A DNA stretch of 33,719 nucleotides from Deltaproteobacteria bacterium. GTDB taxonomy: Bacteria > Lernaellota > Lernaellaia > JACKCT01. The notes below the pieces were generated by a model, which saw only the letters and a list, made by a program, of their open reading frames with translations, searched no databases and was not told the origin of the DNA. The stretch is taken from NCBI GenBank assembly GCA_020845895.1, contig JADLEX010000099.1, positions 1-33,719 of the forward strand. Reading direction: 5' to 3'. Within the stretch, counting starts at the first letter, position 1. Every line of letters starts with the position of its first letter. Position numbers and translations under genes: made by a program. Positions 1-7,838 of this stretch are shown piece after piece.

Positions 1-318
1 ATGAACTGGTACATCGACCGCGTGACCGGCGCGCTCACCGGCGCGCTGCTCGCCCGCTGCGAAGCCAGCGCGCAGGACACGCCGGTGCGCGTGTACGGCA
101 TCAGCGGACAGTGGCCCGTCGAGGCGACTCCCGATCCCGAGACACCCGACGACGACACGGGCAACGACGATATCGATGACGATACCGCTGACGACGACAC
201 GACCGACGACGACACGACGGATGATGATACCGCCGATGACGACACGGTTGATGACGACACCACCGACGACGATTCCGTCGCGGGCAACGACGACGCGTTC
301 GCGCGTCGCGCGGCGTAG
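1..318 (+). CDS. C-terminal part of an Asp-rich (DDDT-repeat) protein, probably truncated by the window
   Basis: The frame is open from base 1 to a TAG at 316-318 (105 residues). An ATG lies exactly at base 1, but no upstream sequence is visible, so it may be an internal Met. Residues 1-45 (including RVYGISGQWPVE) look like the tail of a folded domain, not a signal peptide. Residues 48-95 are a low-complexity tract of Asp triplets separated by Thr, Ala, Val or Ser. The last ten residues are mixed. Asp tracts of this kind occur in four other proteins of the window, all of which have export signals, so this is likely the end of an exported protein. The next Asp-rich gene starts 12 bases downstream, so the two are probably co-transcribed. 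The function of the folded part is not recognised. Confidence 0.6.
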   Translation: MNWYIDRVTGALTGALLARCEASAQDTPVRVYGISGQWPVEATPDPETPDDDTGNDDIDDDTADDDTTDDDTTDDDTADDDTVDDDTTDDDSVAGNDDAFARRAA

Positions 319-330
319 GGGGGCGAATCC

Positions 331-1044
331 ATGACGACGAAATCGATCTGGATCGCCATTCTCGGTACCATGCTGCTCGGAATTTCTCTCGTCACGGGAG
401 TCGCCTGCGGCCCGGCAGCGGAGGACGACGGCCTCGCGGACGAGGACACGTGGAATGACGATGACGGCGAGGACGCCGAATGCCAGTACGACAGCGTGGA
501 TAACGCCTACGAGTGCGGCTGGGTCATCACGAACGACACGGGAGAAGTCTATGACGGCAGCTACGTGATCGCCGCGTGCGCGCAGGGCGCGGACGACGCC
601 GAGTGCCTCGCCGAGTGCTCCGCGATCGCCACGGATTGCTTCAACCTCGATGAGTGCGCGTCGGCGAACTGCTACACGTACACGACCGACGACGACGCCG
701 ATGACGACACGTCGGACGACGATACCGATGACGACGTGGACGACGACGTGGCCGACGATGACACGGTCGACGATGACGACACGACCGATGATGACACGAC
801 CGATGACGATACCGCCGACGATGATACCGCGGACGACGACACGACCGATGACGACACCGCGGTCAACTGCGACGGCGATCTGCGCGCCGCGCTCGGCGAG
901 TGCCACGAGACGTTCGGCACCGCCCGCGTTTGCGATGGGGAAATGCCCGACTGCTGGCGCGCGTGCCCCGAACTGTCCGAATCGTGCGACGACTGGGGGC
1001 TGTGCCTCACGGCGCTGTGCGACGAAAACCCGTGGGCTTCGTGA
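331..1044 (+). CDS. Cys-rich exported protein or lipoprotein with a DDDT-repeat linker
   Basis: This 237-residue protein starts at an ATG preceded by a GGGGGG ribosome-binding tract at about 318-323. Residues 5-25 form a hydrophobic signal segment followed by Cys26 (TGVAC). The lipobox is imperfect because position -3 is Gly, so lipoprotein status is likely but not certain. Residues 40-115 form a first Cys-rich module with about eight Cys. Residues 119-178 are Asp-triplet repeats broken by Thr, Ser, Val and Ala. Residues 180-237 form a second Cys-rich module with CDGD, CHETF, CWRAC and CDDWGLC. The paired Cys suggest disulfides outside the cytoplasm. The architecture is two small disulfide domains joined by an acidic, possibly calcium-binding or extended linker. 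Function is unknown. Confidence 0.8.
   Translation: MTTKSIWIAILGTMLLGISLVTGVACGPAAEDDGLADEDTWNDDDGEDAECQYDSVDNAYECGWVITNDTGEVYDGSYVIAACAQGADDAECLAECSAIATDCFNLDECASANCYTYTTDDDADDDTSDDDTDDDVDDDVADDDTVDDDDTTDDDTTDDDTADDDTADDDTTDDDTAVNCDGDLRAALGECHETFGTARVCDGEMPDCWRACPELSESCDDWGLCLTALCDENPWAS
688..867 (+). repeat. GAC/GAT-rich triplet repeat coding for the Asp linker
   Basis: Degenerate 12- to 15-base units encode Asp-Asp-Asp-Thr and variants. The third codon bases vary between C and T, so the tract is kept at protein level more strictly than at DNA level. The same kind of tract recurs near 145-290, 24205-24395, 25000-25130 and 25555-25630. Confidence 0.85.
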
Positions 1045-1080
1045 TCGTCACGCCGAAAGATTCATTGCGTGAACATGATT

Positions 1081-1102
1081 CGGCCCCGCTTCGGCGGGGC
1101 CG
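1081..1102. terminator. Hairpin between convergent genes, probable bidirectional terminator
   Basis: A perfect inverted repeat has 9-base arms (CGGCCCCGC / GCGGGGCCG) around a TTCG tetraloop. It lies between the Asp-rich gene ending at 1044 and the minus-strand glycosyltransferase ending at 1124. No long T run follows on either strand, so termination is inferred from position and stem strength. Confidence 0.65.
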
Positions 1103-1123
1103 CGTACGTTTCATCTCGCGACG

Positions 1124-2644
1124 TCACTCGCCGTAGATCTTGTCCCAGATATCGAAGACGCGCGGGCGGCGCGCTCCGAGCGTTTGGGCGAGGTCGGATT
1201 CATTCCACGCGAGCGGGTAGTACGGGCGCGGCAGCAGCGCGGCGCGCGTGAGCTTGCGGCGCTGTTCATCGAGTTCCGACGCGCACTCGTCGGTGTGAAA
1301 GAACATCCACTCGCGGCGAGAACGGTCGTCGAGGCAGCCGATCGCCGACGCCTCGGCTTTCGCCTTGGGGAAACGCACATACCACCGCTCGTCGACGGGG
1401 ACGTGGACGAAGCGCGCCCCCACCACGGCGAGTTCGAGCAGGGCGACGCACCCCACGAGCACGGCCCAGCGGCTCGCGTCGCGGCGCCCCGCGACGATCA
1501 CGCCGAGCCCCGCCGCCGCGAAGACGCCGATCGGTAAGATCGCGAGCACGCCGAAGGTGTTCTTGGGCTCTTCCCAGTTTTCCTGAAAGACAAACAGGCC
1601 GAGCCAGCAGACGAGCCACAGCGCCATCGAGACGCGCACGTGCGTGGCGAGGCCCGGCGCGCTGTCGGTTCGCCGCGCGAACGCGCCGATCAGCGCGAGC
1701 GCGAGACCGAGCCCGCCGAAGCAGATGTGCAGCGTGAGGGGGAGCGTCAGGTAGGTCGGGAACGGGTAGTGCGGCGTACGCACGAGCGATTCGTGGAATG
1801 GCCAGTTGAACAGGCCGTTGAGTTTGAAGTGGTAGCCGAGAATCTCGTGCACAAACGTGGGCCGCCACCCGTCGAACTCGGAGAACTGCGACGCGTGAAT
1901 CAGCGCCCGGCCGAAGGCGAAGCGGTTCCACGCGAGATAGGGCGCGATGGTCACGAGCGCCCCGGCGCCGAACAGGGCGAGCGAGCGAACGCGCCCGGGC
2001 CGTGCGGCGATGAGGACGACGATCGCGGGTGCGAGCACGATCGCCTCGTTTTTGATGCCGCCGAGCGCCCCGTACACGAGCCCCGCGACGAGCCATCGCG
2101 GTCGCTCGTCCACGAGCAGCACGACGAGCGCGAGAGCGATGGGCACCGCGATGAAGTTGGCGTTGAGCCGGTTCATGAGCAGCATGTACGGATTGAAGCC
2201 GACGAGGACTGCGAGCATCGCGGCCTGCCATTCGCCGATGCGTCCCGATCCCTCACGCGCGAAGAGTCGCCGGCCGAGTGCGTGGGCGAGGGCCACGGTC
2301 ATCGCGCCGAGCAGCGCGTAGAATGCGCGAAACCCCGCCATGCCGAACGCGAGATACGCGGGCGCGAACGTAACCCCCGCGCCGATGCGCTGGTCTTTCG
2401 AGATCACGCCGAAGTCGTTCGGCGCGAGCAGGTCGTGCGGAAGTTCGCCGAGCAGCTCCTGCCGATAGGCCGCGTTGCCGTGCTCGTCGACGATCGTGCC
2501 CGGCTCGCCGGTCAGAAACGTGGCGGGCAGAACGATGTAGGTATCCCAGTAATCGCGCGGCGCGCCCTCGAAGTTCCCCCAATACACGACGAATGCGGCG
2601 ACGAGCGCGACGGCGAACGCGGCGTTTCGCGAGCGGTCCGTCAT
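1124..2644 (-). CDS. GT-C / PMT-like integral-membrane glycosyltransferase
   Basis: This is about 506 residues with many hydrophobic segments. The first is residues 8-22, followed by a long acidic extracytoplasmic loop that contains RDYWDTYIV and matches the first-loop acidic site of GT-C (dolichyl-phosphate-mannose transferase, GT39/ArnT-like) enzymes. Such enzymes move a sugar from a polyprenyl-phosphate donor to a lipid, glycan or protein outside the inner membrane. I chose the ATG at 2644 because it overlaps the stop of the upstream carbamoyltransferase gene as ATGA. A longer in-frame extension is Arg-rich and reads into that gene. The C-terminal 100 residues are soluble and poorly conserved-looking. 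The overlap implies translational coupling to the carbamoyltransferase. The acceptor is unknown. Confidence 0.82.
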   Translation of the reverse strand: MTDRSRNAAFAVALVAAFVVYWGNFEGAPRDYWDTYIVLPATFLTGEPGTIVDEHGNAAYRQELLGELPHDLLAPNDFGVISKDQRIGAGVTFAPAYLAFGMAGFRAFYALLGAMTVALAHALGRRLFAREGSGRIGEWQAAMLAVLVGFNPYMLLMNRLNANFIAVPIALALVVLLVDERPRWLVAGLVYGALGGIKNEAIVLAPAIVVLIAARPGRVRSLALFGAGALVTIAPYLAWNRFAFGRALIHASQFSEFDGWRPTFVHEILGYHFKLNGLFNWPFHESLVRTPHYPFPTYLTLPLTLHICFGGLGLALALIGAFARRTDSAPGLATHVRVSMALWLVCWLGLFVFQENWEEPKNTFGVLAILPIGVFAAAGLGVIVAGRRDASRWAVLVGCVALLELAVVGARFVHVPVDERWYVRFPKAKAEASAIGCLDDRSRREWMFFHTDECASELDEQRRKLTRAALLPRPYYPLAWNESDLAQTLGARRPRVFDIWDKIYGE

Positions 2645-4305
2645 GCGGCGAACTCCCATACGTTTTCGCCGAGTACGAGCGCGGCGAGGCCCCACTCACG
2701 CGCGCGGGCGAGCGCGTCGCGCGCCGTCATCACGATCGGTTCGGCGTGACGGTTGAAGCTCGTGTTGATGACGACGGGCGGCTCGCCGTGCTCGGCGACT
2801 TCCGCGAAAGCGTCGAGCAGCGCGTGGAGTAATGGATTCTCGGCGGGATCGACGGTCTGCGCGCGCATCGATCCGTCGGCATGCACCGCGACCGGCCAGC
2901 GCCGTGCGACCTCTAGCGTGGCCGCGTCCGCCGTCACGGCCATGCGCGCGAACGCGGCGTGCATCGGCCCGCGCGCGAGGCGGGCAAAGTCGCGCGTGCG
3001 GATCGCCGGGGCGAAGGGCATGATCGCGGGGCGGCCGAGCGCGCGGTCGAGTCGCGCGGCGACGTCGCGACGCGCCGCCGAGAATACGAGCGAGCGGTGA
3101 CCCAGCGCGCGTGGACCAAACTCCATGCGGCCGTGCACGAGGCCGATCACGCCGCCACGCTCGACGATCGCCGCGAGCCGGCAAATCGAATCGGGATCGA
3201 TTGCGCTCACGCGGGTATCGCCGCGTTCGCTCGCGGGGACGACTTCGGGCTCGGGGCCGAGAAACACCGGCATGCGTGCGACCGCGCCTGGGGGCGAGAC
3301 GGCCCACGCCGCGCCGACGCACAGGCCGCCGTCACCCATGTGCGGGAAGACGTCGAGATCGTCCGCGCCGCAACGCGCGGCGACGATCTGGTTGAGGCGC
3401 ACGTTGGCGAAGAGTCCGCCCGCGAGCACGAGCCGCCGTGCGCCCGCTTGCGTCATCCGGAACCCGATCGCCTCCGACACGGCGTCCTCGACGGCGCGCT
3501 GCGTCGCCGCCGCGACGTCTTCGGGCGGCCAGTGGCGGAAGATCGCGTCGAGGCGCGCAGGCGACGGTGGCGCGCCCGTGAGCACGCGGCCCTGGGCCGC
3601 ACGGATGAGCGCGCGCAGTCGATGCGGATCGCGATCGCGGTCGCCCCTCGCGGCGAGACCGCAGACCTTGCCTTCCTCGCCCTCGGCAAAACCCAGGTGC
3701 GCCGTGATGCGCCCGAAGAGCAGTGCGGCGGAACGGGGATACGGCGTGCGATCGAGTTCTGTGAGCGCGCCGCCGCGCCACGTGGATACGGTCGCGCTCG
3801 CGCCGTCGCCGAAGGCGTCCATGGTGACGACGAGCGCGTCGTCGAAGGGGCTGCCGCACGCGGCGGCGAGGGCGTGTGCGCGGTGGTGATCGACCAATTC
3901 GAGCGGCGCGACGATTCCCAGGTCGCGCAGTCGCGATGCGAGCGCGCGTCGCGAGATGGCGGCGTCGGTGCGGGCGAGCGTCGGTTGGCGGGCAACGAAG
4001 TTTTGCGCCCACGCGACGGCGCGGTTGGCGAGGCGGTCGGCGGGGCGGTTGGGGTCGGTGACGCGGTAGATCGGCGCGACCAGTCGAAACGCGGCTCGCC
4101 CCGCGACCTCGGCGACGCCGACGCGGTCGACCTCGTGCACGCGAACGCCCGCGAGCGCCAGCACGGATTCGATCGCGCGAACGGGGAACCCCGGTTGGCG
4201 CTTGACGCGCGTGAAGCGCTCCTCGCTCACGGCGGCGACGATGCGCCCATCGAAAGCGAGCGCCGCGCCCGCGTCGTGGCCGTCGCAGAGGCCGAGGGCG
4301 ATCAT
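2641..4305 (-). CDS. NodU/CmcH-family carbamoyltransferase
   Basis: This 554-residue protein has the family's usual length. The family moves a carbamoyl group from carbamoyl phosphate, through a carbamoyl-adenylate, to a hydroxyl of a sugar or natural product (NodU, TobZ, CmcH, SxtI). The N-terminal Kae1-like domain shows CDGHDAGAALAFDG at 7-20 and SEERFTRVK at 27-35. The metal motif HHRAHALA is at 140-147. DAFGDG is at 163-168, LAGGLFANVRLNQ at 294-306 and MGDGG at 323-327. The C-terminal YrdC-like domain has the signature GRMEFGPRALGHRSL at 392-406 and NTSFN at 514-518. All key positions look intact. The start ATG at 4305 overlaps the stop of the small upstream membrane gene as ATGA, and its own stop overlaps the next gene the same way. 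A much longer open frame runs antisense through neighbouring genes but is not real. The substrate is unknown; the context suggests a surface glycan or lipid-linked sugar. Confidence 0.93.
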   Translation of the reverse strand: MIALGLCDGHDAGAALAFDGRIVAAVSEERFTRVKRQPGFPVRAIESVLALAGVRVHEVDRVGVAEVAGRAAFRLVAPIYRVTDPNRPADRLANRAVAWAQNFVARQPTLARTDAAISRRALASRLRDLGIVAPLELVDHHRAHALAAACGSPFDDALVVTMDAFGDGASATVSTWRGGALTELDRTPYPRSAALLFGRITAHLGFAEGEEGKVCGLAARGDRDRDPHRLRALIRAAQGRVLTGAPPSPARLDAIFRHWPPEDVAAATQRAVEDAVSEAIGFRMTQAGARRLVLAGGLFANVRLNQIVAARCGADDLDVFPHMGDGGLCVGAAWAVSPPGAVARMPVFLGPEPEVVPASERGDTRVSAIDPDSICRLAAIVERGGVIGLVHGRMEFGPRALGHRSLVFSAARRDVAARLDRALGRPAIMPFAPAIRTRDFARLARGPMHAAFARMAVTADAATLEVARRWPVAVHADGSMRAQTVDPAENPLLHALLDAFAEVAEHGEPPVVINTSFNRHAEPIVMTARDALARAREWGLAALVLGENVWEFAA

Positions 4306-4607
4306 GCGCGTCCCCGGCGGACGATCGCGATGATTCCCGGTGCGCCCATCGCGAGGCCGAGGGGGATCAGCACGTGCGCACCCATCACCGTTCCGAATAT
4401 CATGGCCACGCCGAAGGCGACGGGCGGAAGAAGCACCACCGAGAAAAACACGGCCCAGCCGAGCGTGCGAGCGCACCACGCGGTGCCCGTAACGCGCTGC
4501 GCGGGCCACAGGCCGGGCAGCACGAAAAGGACCGGAGAGGCGACCATCCATACAAATGTCGTCACGAACGCACCGCCCTTGCGCCCGGAGGCGGCGAAGG
4601 ATGACAT
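4302..4607 (-). CDS. Small membrane protein heading the carbamoyltransferase operon
   Basis: This is 101 residues from the ATG at 4607. Two or three hydrophobic spans are visible: about residues 12-33, 46-68 and 70-93, followed by a basic tail (RRGRA). The stop overlaps the carbamoyltransferase start as ATGA. Small membrane proteins of the SxtJ/DUF5989 type are known to sit beside carbamoyltransferases, so the position fits such a partner. I do not see a convincing SxtJ sequence match. No clear ribosome-binding site precedes 4607. An in-frame extension to 4688 would overlap the divergent gene, so the shorter start is preferred. The function may be membrane recruitment of the carbamoyltransferase (inference). 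Confidence 0.62.
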   Translation of the reverse strand: MSSFAASGRKGGAFVTTFVWMVASPVLFVLPGLWPAQRVTGTAWCARTLGWAVFFSVVLLPPVAFGVAMIFGTVMGAHVLIPLGLAMGAPGIIAIVRRGRA

Positions 4608-4641
4608 GGGCTCTGGTTTCGACGGCGAATGTATTGGATAA

Positions 4642-6096
4642 ATGAAGCGCCGAAAAGCGGGAGGGTGCGTGATCGGGTCCGACATCAAGTCCCGGCGGAT
4701 CGTTCTGTGCGTGCCGCACTACGCGAAACGCATCAGCCGCGTCGCGCAATCGACGATCGGCCCGCCGCTGGGGCTCGCCTACATCGCGGCCGTCGCCCGC
4801 TCGCGCGGGTACGACGTGTCGATCCTCGACGCGAACGCACTGGGGCTCTCCGACGAGGAAACGGCGCGGCGCATCGCCGAGGCGCGCCCGGCGGTCGCGG
4901 GTTTCACCGCCGTCACGCCCACGGTGGACCAGTGCTCGCGCATCGCCGCGCGGGTGCGTGAGCTTGCGCCGGAGGCGTTTCTGATGCTCGGCGGAACGCA
5001 CGCGACCGCCGCCGCCGAGCCCACGGCGCGCCGTTATCCCCACTGGGATCTCATTGTGCGCCGCGAGGCCGACACGCGCTTTGCCGATCTGCTCGAAGGG
5101 CTCGCGGCGGGCCGCGCGCCGGGAGACTTCGAGGGCGTGACGTTTCGCGACCCGAGCGGCGAAGTCGTCTCGACGCCGGACCCGGCGGCGATGGTCGATC
5201 TCGACGCGCTGCCGTTTCCCGCGCGCGACCTGCTGCCGATGGACCGCTACATCGGGCCCGACGGCGACCGCGTGACGACGATGATCGCGACACGCGGCTG
5301 CCCGGCGAGCTGCTCGTACTGTTACGTGCCGAACGCGTTTTCGAAAAAGATGCGCATCCGCGATGCGGCGAGCGTAGCGGACGAGATCGAGCAGTGCCGG
5401 CGCGACTTCGGCACGCGCAACGTGAACTTCATCGACGACACCTTCACCACGGACAAGGCGTGGGTGCACGGGCTGTGCGACACGTTCATCCGCCGCGGTC
5501 TGCCGGGACGTGTGCGCTGGCTGTGCCTGACGCGCGTGGACATGGTGGACGAGGACCTGCTGCGTGCCATGAAGGCCGCGGGGTGTTTCAAGGTCGAGTT
5601 CGGCATCGAGTCGGGCGACGACGAGGTGCTGGAAGCCGTGGACAAGAAGATGCGCGCGCGGCAGATCGTCGAGGGATTCCGCCTCGCCCGGCGCGTAGGA
5701 CTCGAAACGCTCGGCTTCGTCATTCTGTTCCCGCCGCAGGAGACGGAAGCCTCCTTGCGCCGCACGCACCGCTTCATCTTCGAGGCGGACCCTGACACGA
5801 TCCAGGTGTCGTTCTGCACGCCGTACCCGGGAACGACGCTGGAGCGGCGGATGCGCGAGGCGGGCATTCATTACGACGAGGACTGGAGCCGTTACGTCTT
5901 CCTGACGACGCCGACGATCGACCACCCGCGCTTCACGCGCGACGAGATGGCCGCGTGGCAGAAGAGGATTTTGCGTTCGTTCTACTTCCGGCCGAAGACC
6001 GTCTGGCGATTTCTCGCCTCGACATGGCGCAAAGGCGGGTGGGGCGGATTCGCCCGCAGTGCCGCCGCAGGCGCCCGCGCACTCTTGACAAGCTGA
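4642..6096 (+). CDS. B12-binding-domain radical SAM protein
   Basis: This 484-residue protein has two domains. Residues 18-150 form a Rossmann-like cobalamin-binding-type domain (PPLGLAYIAAV, SILDANALGLS, LGGTHATA). The His of the base-on DxHxxG motif is absent, as is common in this class. Residues 209-420 form a radical SAM barrel with C220-x3-C224-x2-C227 (RGCPASCSYCY) for the 4Fe-4S cluster, FIDDTFT, FGIESGDDEVL and FVILFPPQE. The family includes class B methyltransferases and other C-C or P-C tailoring enzymes; many sit in lipid, hopanoid or natural-product clusters. The ATG at 4642 lacks a good ribosome-binding site. A GTG at 4669 is an alternative. It starts 34 bases from the divergent small membrane gene, so the two arms share one control region. 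The substrate is unknown. Confidence 0.9.
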   Translation: MKRRKAGGCVIGSDIKSRRIVLCVPHYAKRISRVAQSTIGPPLGLAYIAAVARSRGYDVSILDANALGLSDEETARRIAEARPAVAGFTAVTPTVDQCSRIAARVRELAPEAFLMLGGTHATAAAEPTARRYPHWDLIVRREADTRFADLLEGLAAGRAPGDFEGVTFRDPSGEVVSTPDPAAMVDLDALPFPARDLLPMDRYIGPDGDRVTTMIATRGCPASCSYCYVPNAFSKKMRIRDAASVADEIEQCRRDFGTRNVNFIDDTFTTDKAWVHGLCDTFIRRGLPGRVRWLCLTRVDMVDEDLLRAMKAAGCFKVEFGIESGDDEVLEAVDKKMRARQIVEGFRLARRVGLETLGFVILFPPQETEASLRRTHRFIFEADPDTIQVSFCTPYPGTTLERRMREAGIHYDEDWSRYVFLTTPTIDHPRFTRDEMAAWQKRILRSFYFRPKTVWRFLASTWRKGGWGGFARSAAAGARALLTS

Positions 6097-6123
6097 GAAC
6101 CGCCGCCGAATCATGCCCCGCTC

Positions 6124-7164
6124 GTGACGATCCGAAACCCGACCTCCACGACGGGGCTCATGAACCTTTCGGCCGACGTTTCCGTTCACATCGACTGGCT
6201 CGTCCACGGCCCGATCCGCCGGTCGGACGGGCTGCTGGCCGCGTGGGTCGAGGACGGTCGACCTTCGTTTCTGTACGAGGAGGCGTCGGCGTTTTTCGTG
6301 TCGCTGTGCGCGTGGTGGTACCGGCGCACGGGCGACCGAACGCTGGGCGAGGAGGCCCGGCGCACGCTGTGGACGCTCGCATCCGCCGCGAACACGCATG
6401 GCGGCCTCGGCCGCGACGGGCAGGTGTATCTGTTCGACACGCTCGTGGGGCTGCGCGCCGCGCGGGATTTCGCCGCCGCGTTCGGCGAAGACGGGTTGTC
6501 GGCGGCGTTTGCGCGCAAGTGCCGCGAGACGGCGATCGCGCTGGCACGCGAGCGGCGCGCGACGCGCGGCGGGACCGGTCAGCGACCGGAGCGTTGGTCG
6601 TCGGTCATCAACGTGCATCATCTCAAGGTGCTGCCGCTGCTGCTCGACGCCGACGACGAGGCGCAGATCTCGGGGCTCTTCGACGTCATCGCGCACCGGT
6701 TTTCGGATCGGCCCAGTGGATGGTTCTGCGTCGACGCCGAGCACACGCGCATCTACACGCACGCCCACGCGTATGCCGTCGAGGGCATCATCGCGGTGGC
6801 GTCGCGCACGGGCACCTGGCGCGACTCGCTGCCGTTTCCGGCGGTCGAAGCCCTCGCCCGCGTGCAGCGGCGCGACGGCGCGTTGCCCCGCCACGTGCGC
6901 CGTGCGGACGAGGACGAGGGCTCGCGCGAGGCCGCCGCGCTCGATGCCACCGCCCAGGCCGCGCGCATCTGGCAGTGCGTGGACGAGACGCACTACGCGG
7001 AGCAGATCGCGTCGGCGCTGGCGTTTTTGCGCAGACGGGCGAATCCGGCGGGCGGTTTTGTGTACGCCGACGACGTTCCGCACCTGAACTCATGGACCAC
7101 GATCTTCGCCGTGCAGGCGCTCGCGTGGGGCGAGGGGCCGGGCGAGAGCGAGTTCCTGATCTGA
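6124..7164 (+). CDS. Alpha/alpha-toroid protein (terpene-cyclase or glycosidase-like fold) of unknown activity
   Basis: This is up to 346 residues from the GTG at 6124, or 334 from an ATG at 6160; neither start has a strong ribosome-binding site. It is soluble and helix-rich, with repeated aromatic-rich helices (FFVSLCAWWYRRTGD, TRIYTHAHAYAVEGIIAVAS, LNSWTTIFAVQAL), typical of six-hairpin alpha/alpha toroids. Relatives are found in polysaccharide loci and among prenyltransferase/squalene-cyclase-like proteins. No DxDD cyclase motif or clear catalytic pair was found. It starts 27 bases after the radical SAM gene, and its stop shares a base with the next start (TGATG), so the three genes form one transcription unit. 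An uncharacterised enzyme acting on a glycan or isoprenoid is the best guess. Confidence 0.72.
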   Translation: MTIRNPTSTTGLMNLSADVSVHIDWLVHGPIRRSDGLLAAWVEDGRPSFLYEEASAFFVSLCAWWYRRTGDRTLGEEARRTLWTLASAANTHGGLGRDGQVYLFDTLVGLRAARDFAAAFGEDGLSAAFARKCRETAIALARERRATRGGTGQRPERWSSVINVHHLKVLPLLLDADDEAQISGLFDVIAHRFSDRPSGWFCVDAEHTRIYTHAHAYAVEGIIAVASRTGTWRDSLPFPAVEALARVQRRDGALPRHVRRADEDEGSREAAALDATAQAARIWQCVDETHYAEQIASALAFLRRRANPAGGFVYADDVPHLNSWTTIFAVQALAWGEGPGESEFLI

Positions 7165-7838
7165 TGCGCTACACGATCCTCATTCCCTGCCACAACGAGG
7201 CGGGCTCCCTGCGCGCGGTGCTCGAGCGCGTGCGCGCCGATTTTCCGGGCGAGGAGTGCCTCGTCGTCGACGACGGGTCGACCGACGGCACGGGCGAAAT
7301 CGCGACCTCGGTGCCCGGCGTGCGCGTGCACCGACTCGATCCCAACCGGGGCAAGGGCGTCGCGCTGCGGACGGGATTTTCGCTGGCGCACGGCGACGCG
7401 ATCCTGATGATCGACGGCGACGGACAGGATGATCCCGCCGAGATGCGCCTGCTCGCCGACGAGATCGAACGCGGCGCGGATTTCGCGAACGGCTCCAAGT
7501 TCATCGGCACGCTGGAACCGGGCGCGATTTCGACGCCCAATTATTTCGGCAACCGGTTCATGAGCGGGATGATCAACCTGCTTTTTCGCGCGCGGGTGTC
7601 CGATTCGCAGTCGGGTTTTCGTGCCGTGCGCGCCGATCTGATCCGCGCGATGAAGCTGCGCTCGGTGCAGTACGAGATCGAAACCGAGATGCTGTGTCAG
7701 GCGATCAAGCGCGGCGCGCGCATCGTCGAGGTTCCCGTCACCCGCCGCCCGCGCAGCGCGGGATCGACCGGGTTCCGCCGCGTGCGTAACGGCCTGCGAA
7801 TCCTCTTCACGATTCTCGCGGAACGACTGCGTCCGTAG
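7164..7838 (+). CDS. GT2 family glycosyltransferase (dolichyl-phosphate-mannose-synthase-like)
   Basis: This 224-residue protein is a GT-A-fold glycosyltransferase. It has IPCHNEAGSL at 7-16, VVDDGSTDGTG at 34-44 and the metal-binding DGDGQDDP at 84-91. The acceptor-side region holds SQSGFRAVRADLI. There is no C-terminal membrane domain, so it resembles single-domain polyprenyl-phosphate sugar synthases. Such enzymes charge undecaprenyl phosphate with a sugar, which would supply the GT-C enzymes in this window (inference). The ATG at 7164 shares its A with the stop of the preceding gene. The 3' end overlaps the convergent permease gene by 32 bases. Confidence 0.92.
   Translation: MRYTILIPCHNEAGSLRAVLERVRADFPGEECLVVDDGSTDGTGEIATSVPGVRVHRLDPNRGKGVALRTGFSLAHGDAILMIDGDGQDDPAEMRLLADEIERGADFANGSKFIGTLEPGAISTPNYFGNRFMSGMINLLFRARVSDSQSGFRAVRADLIRAMKLRSVQYEIETEMLCQAIKRGARIVEVPVTRRPRSAGSTGFRRVRNGLRILFTILAERLRP

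Noticed and set aside
650-1072. Thr/Met-rich frame over the Asp tract
   Set aside because: It is the GAC repeat read in another frame and has no independent support.
2641-7083. A 1480-codon open frame on the minus strand
   Set aside because: Only its last 554 codons (from 4305) are the carbamoyltransferase. The rest is Arg-rich sequence antisense to the radical SAM and toroid genes and has no start signal; stop codons are rare in the opposite frame of very GC-rich genes.
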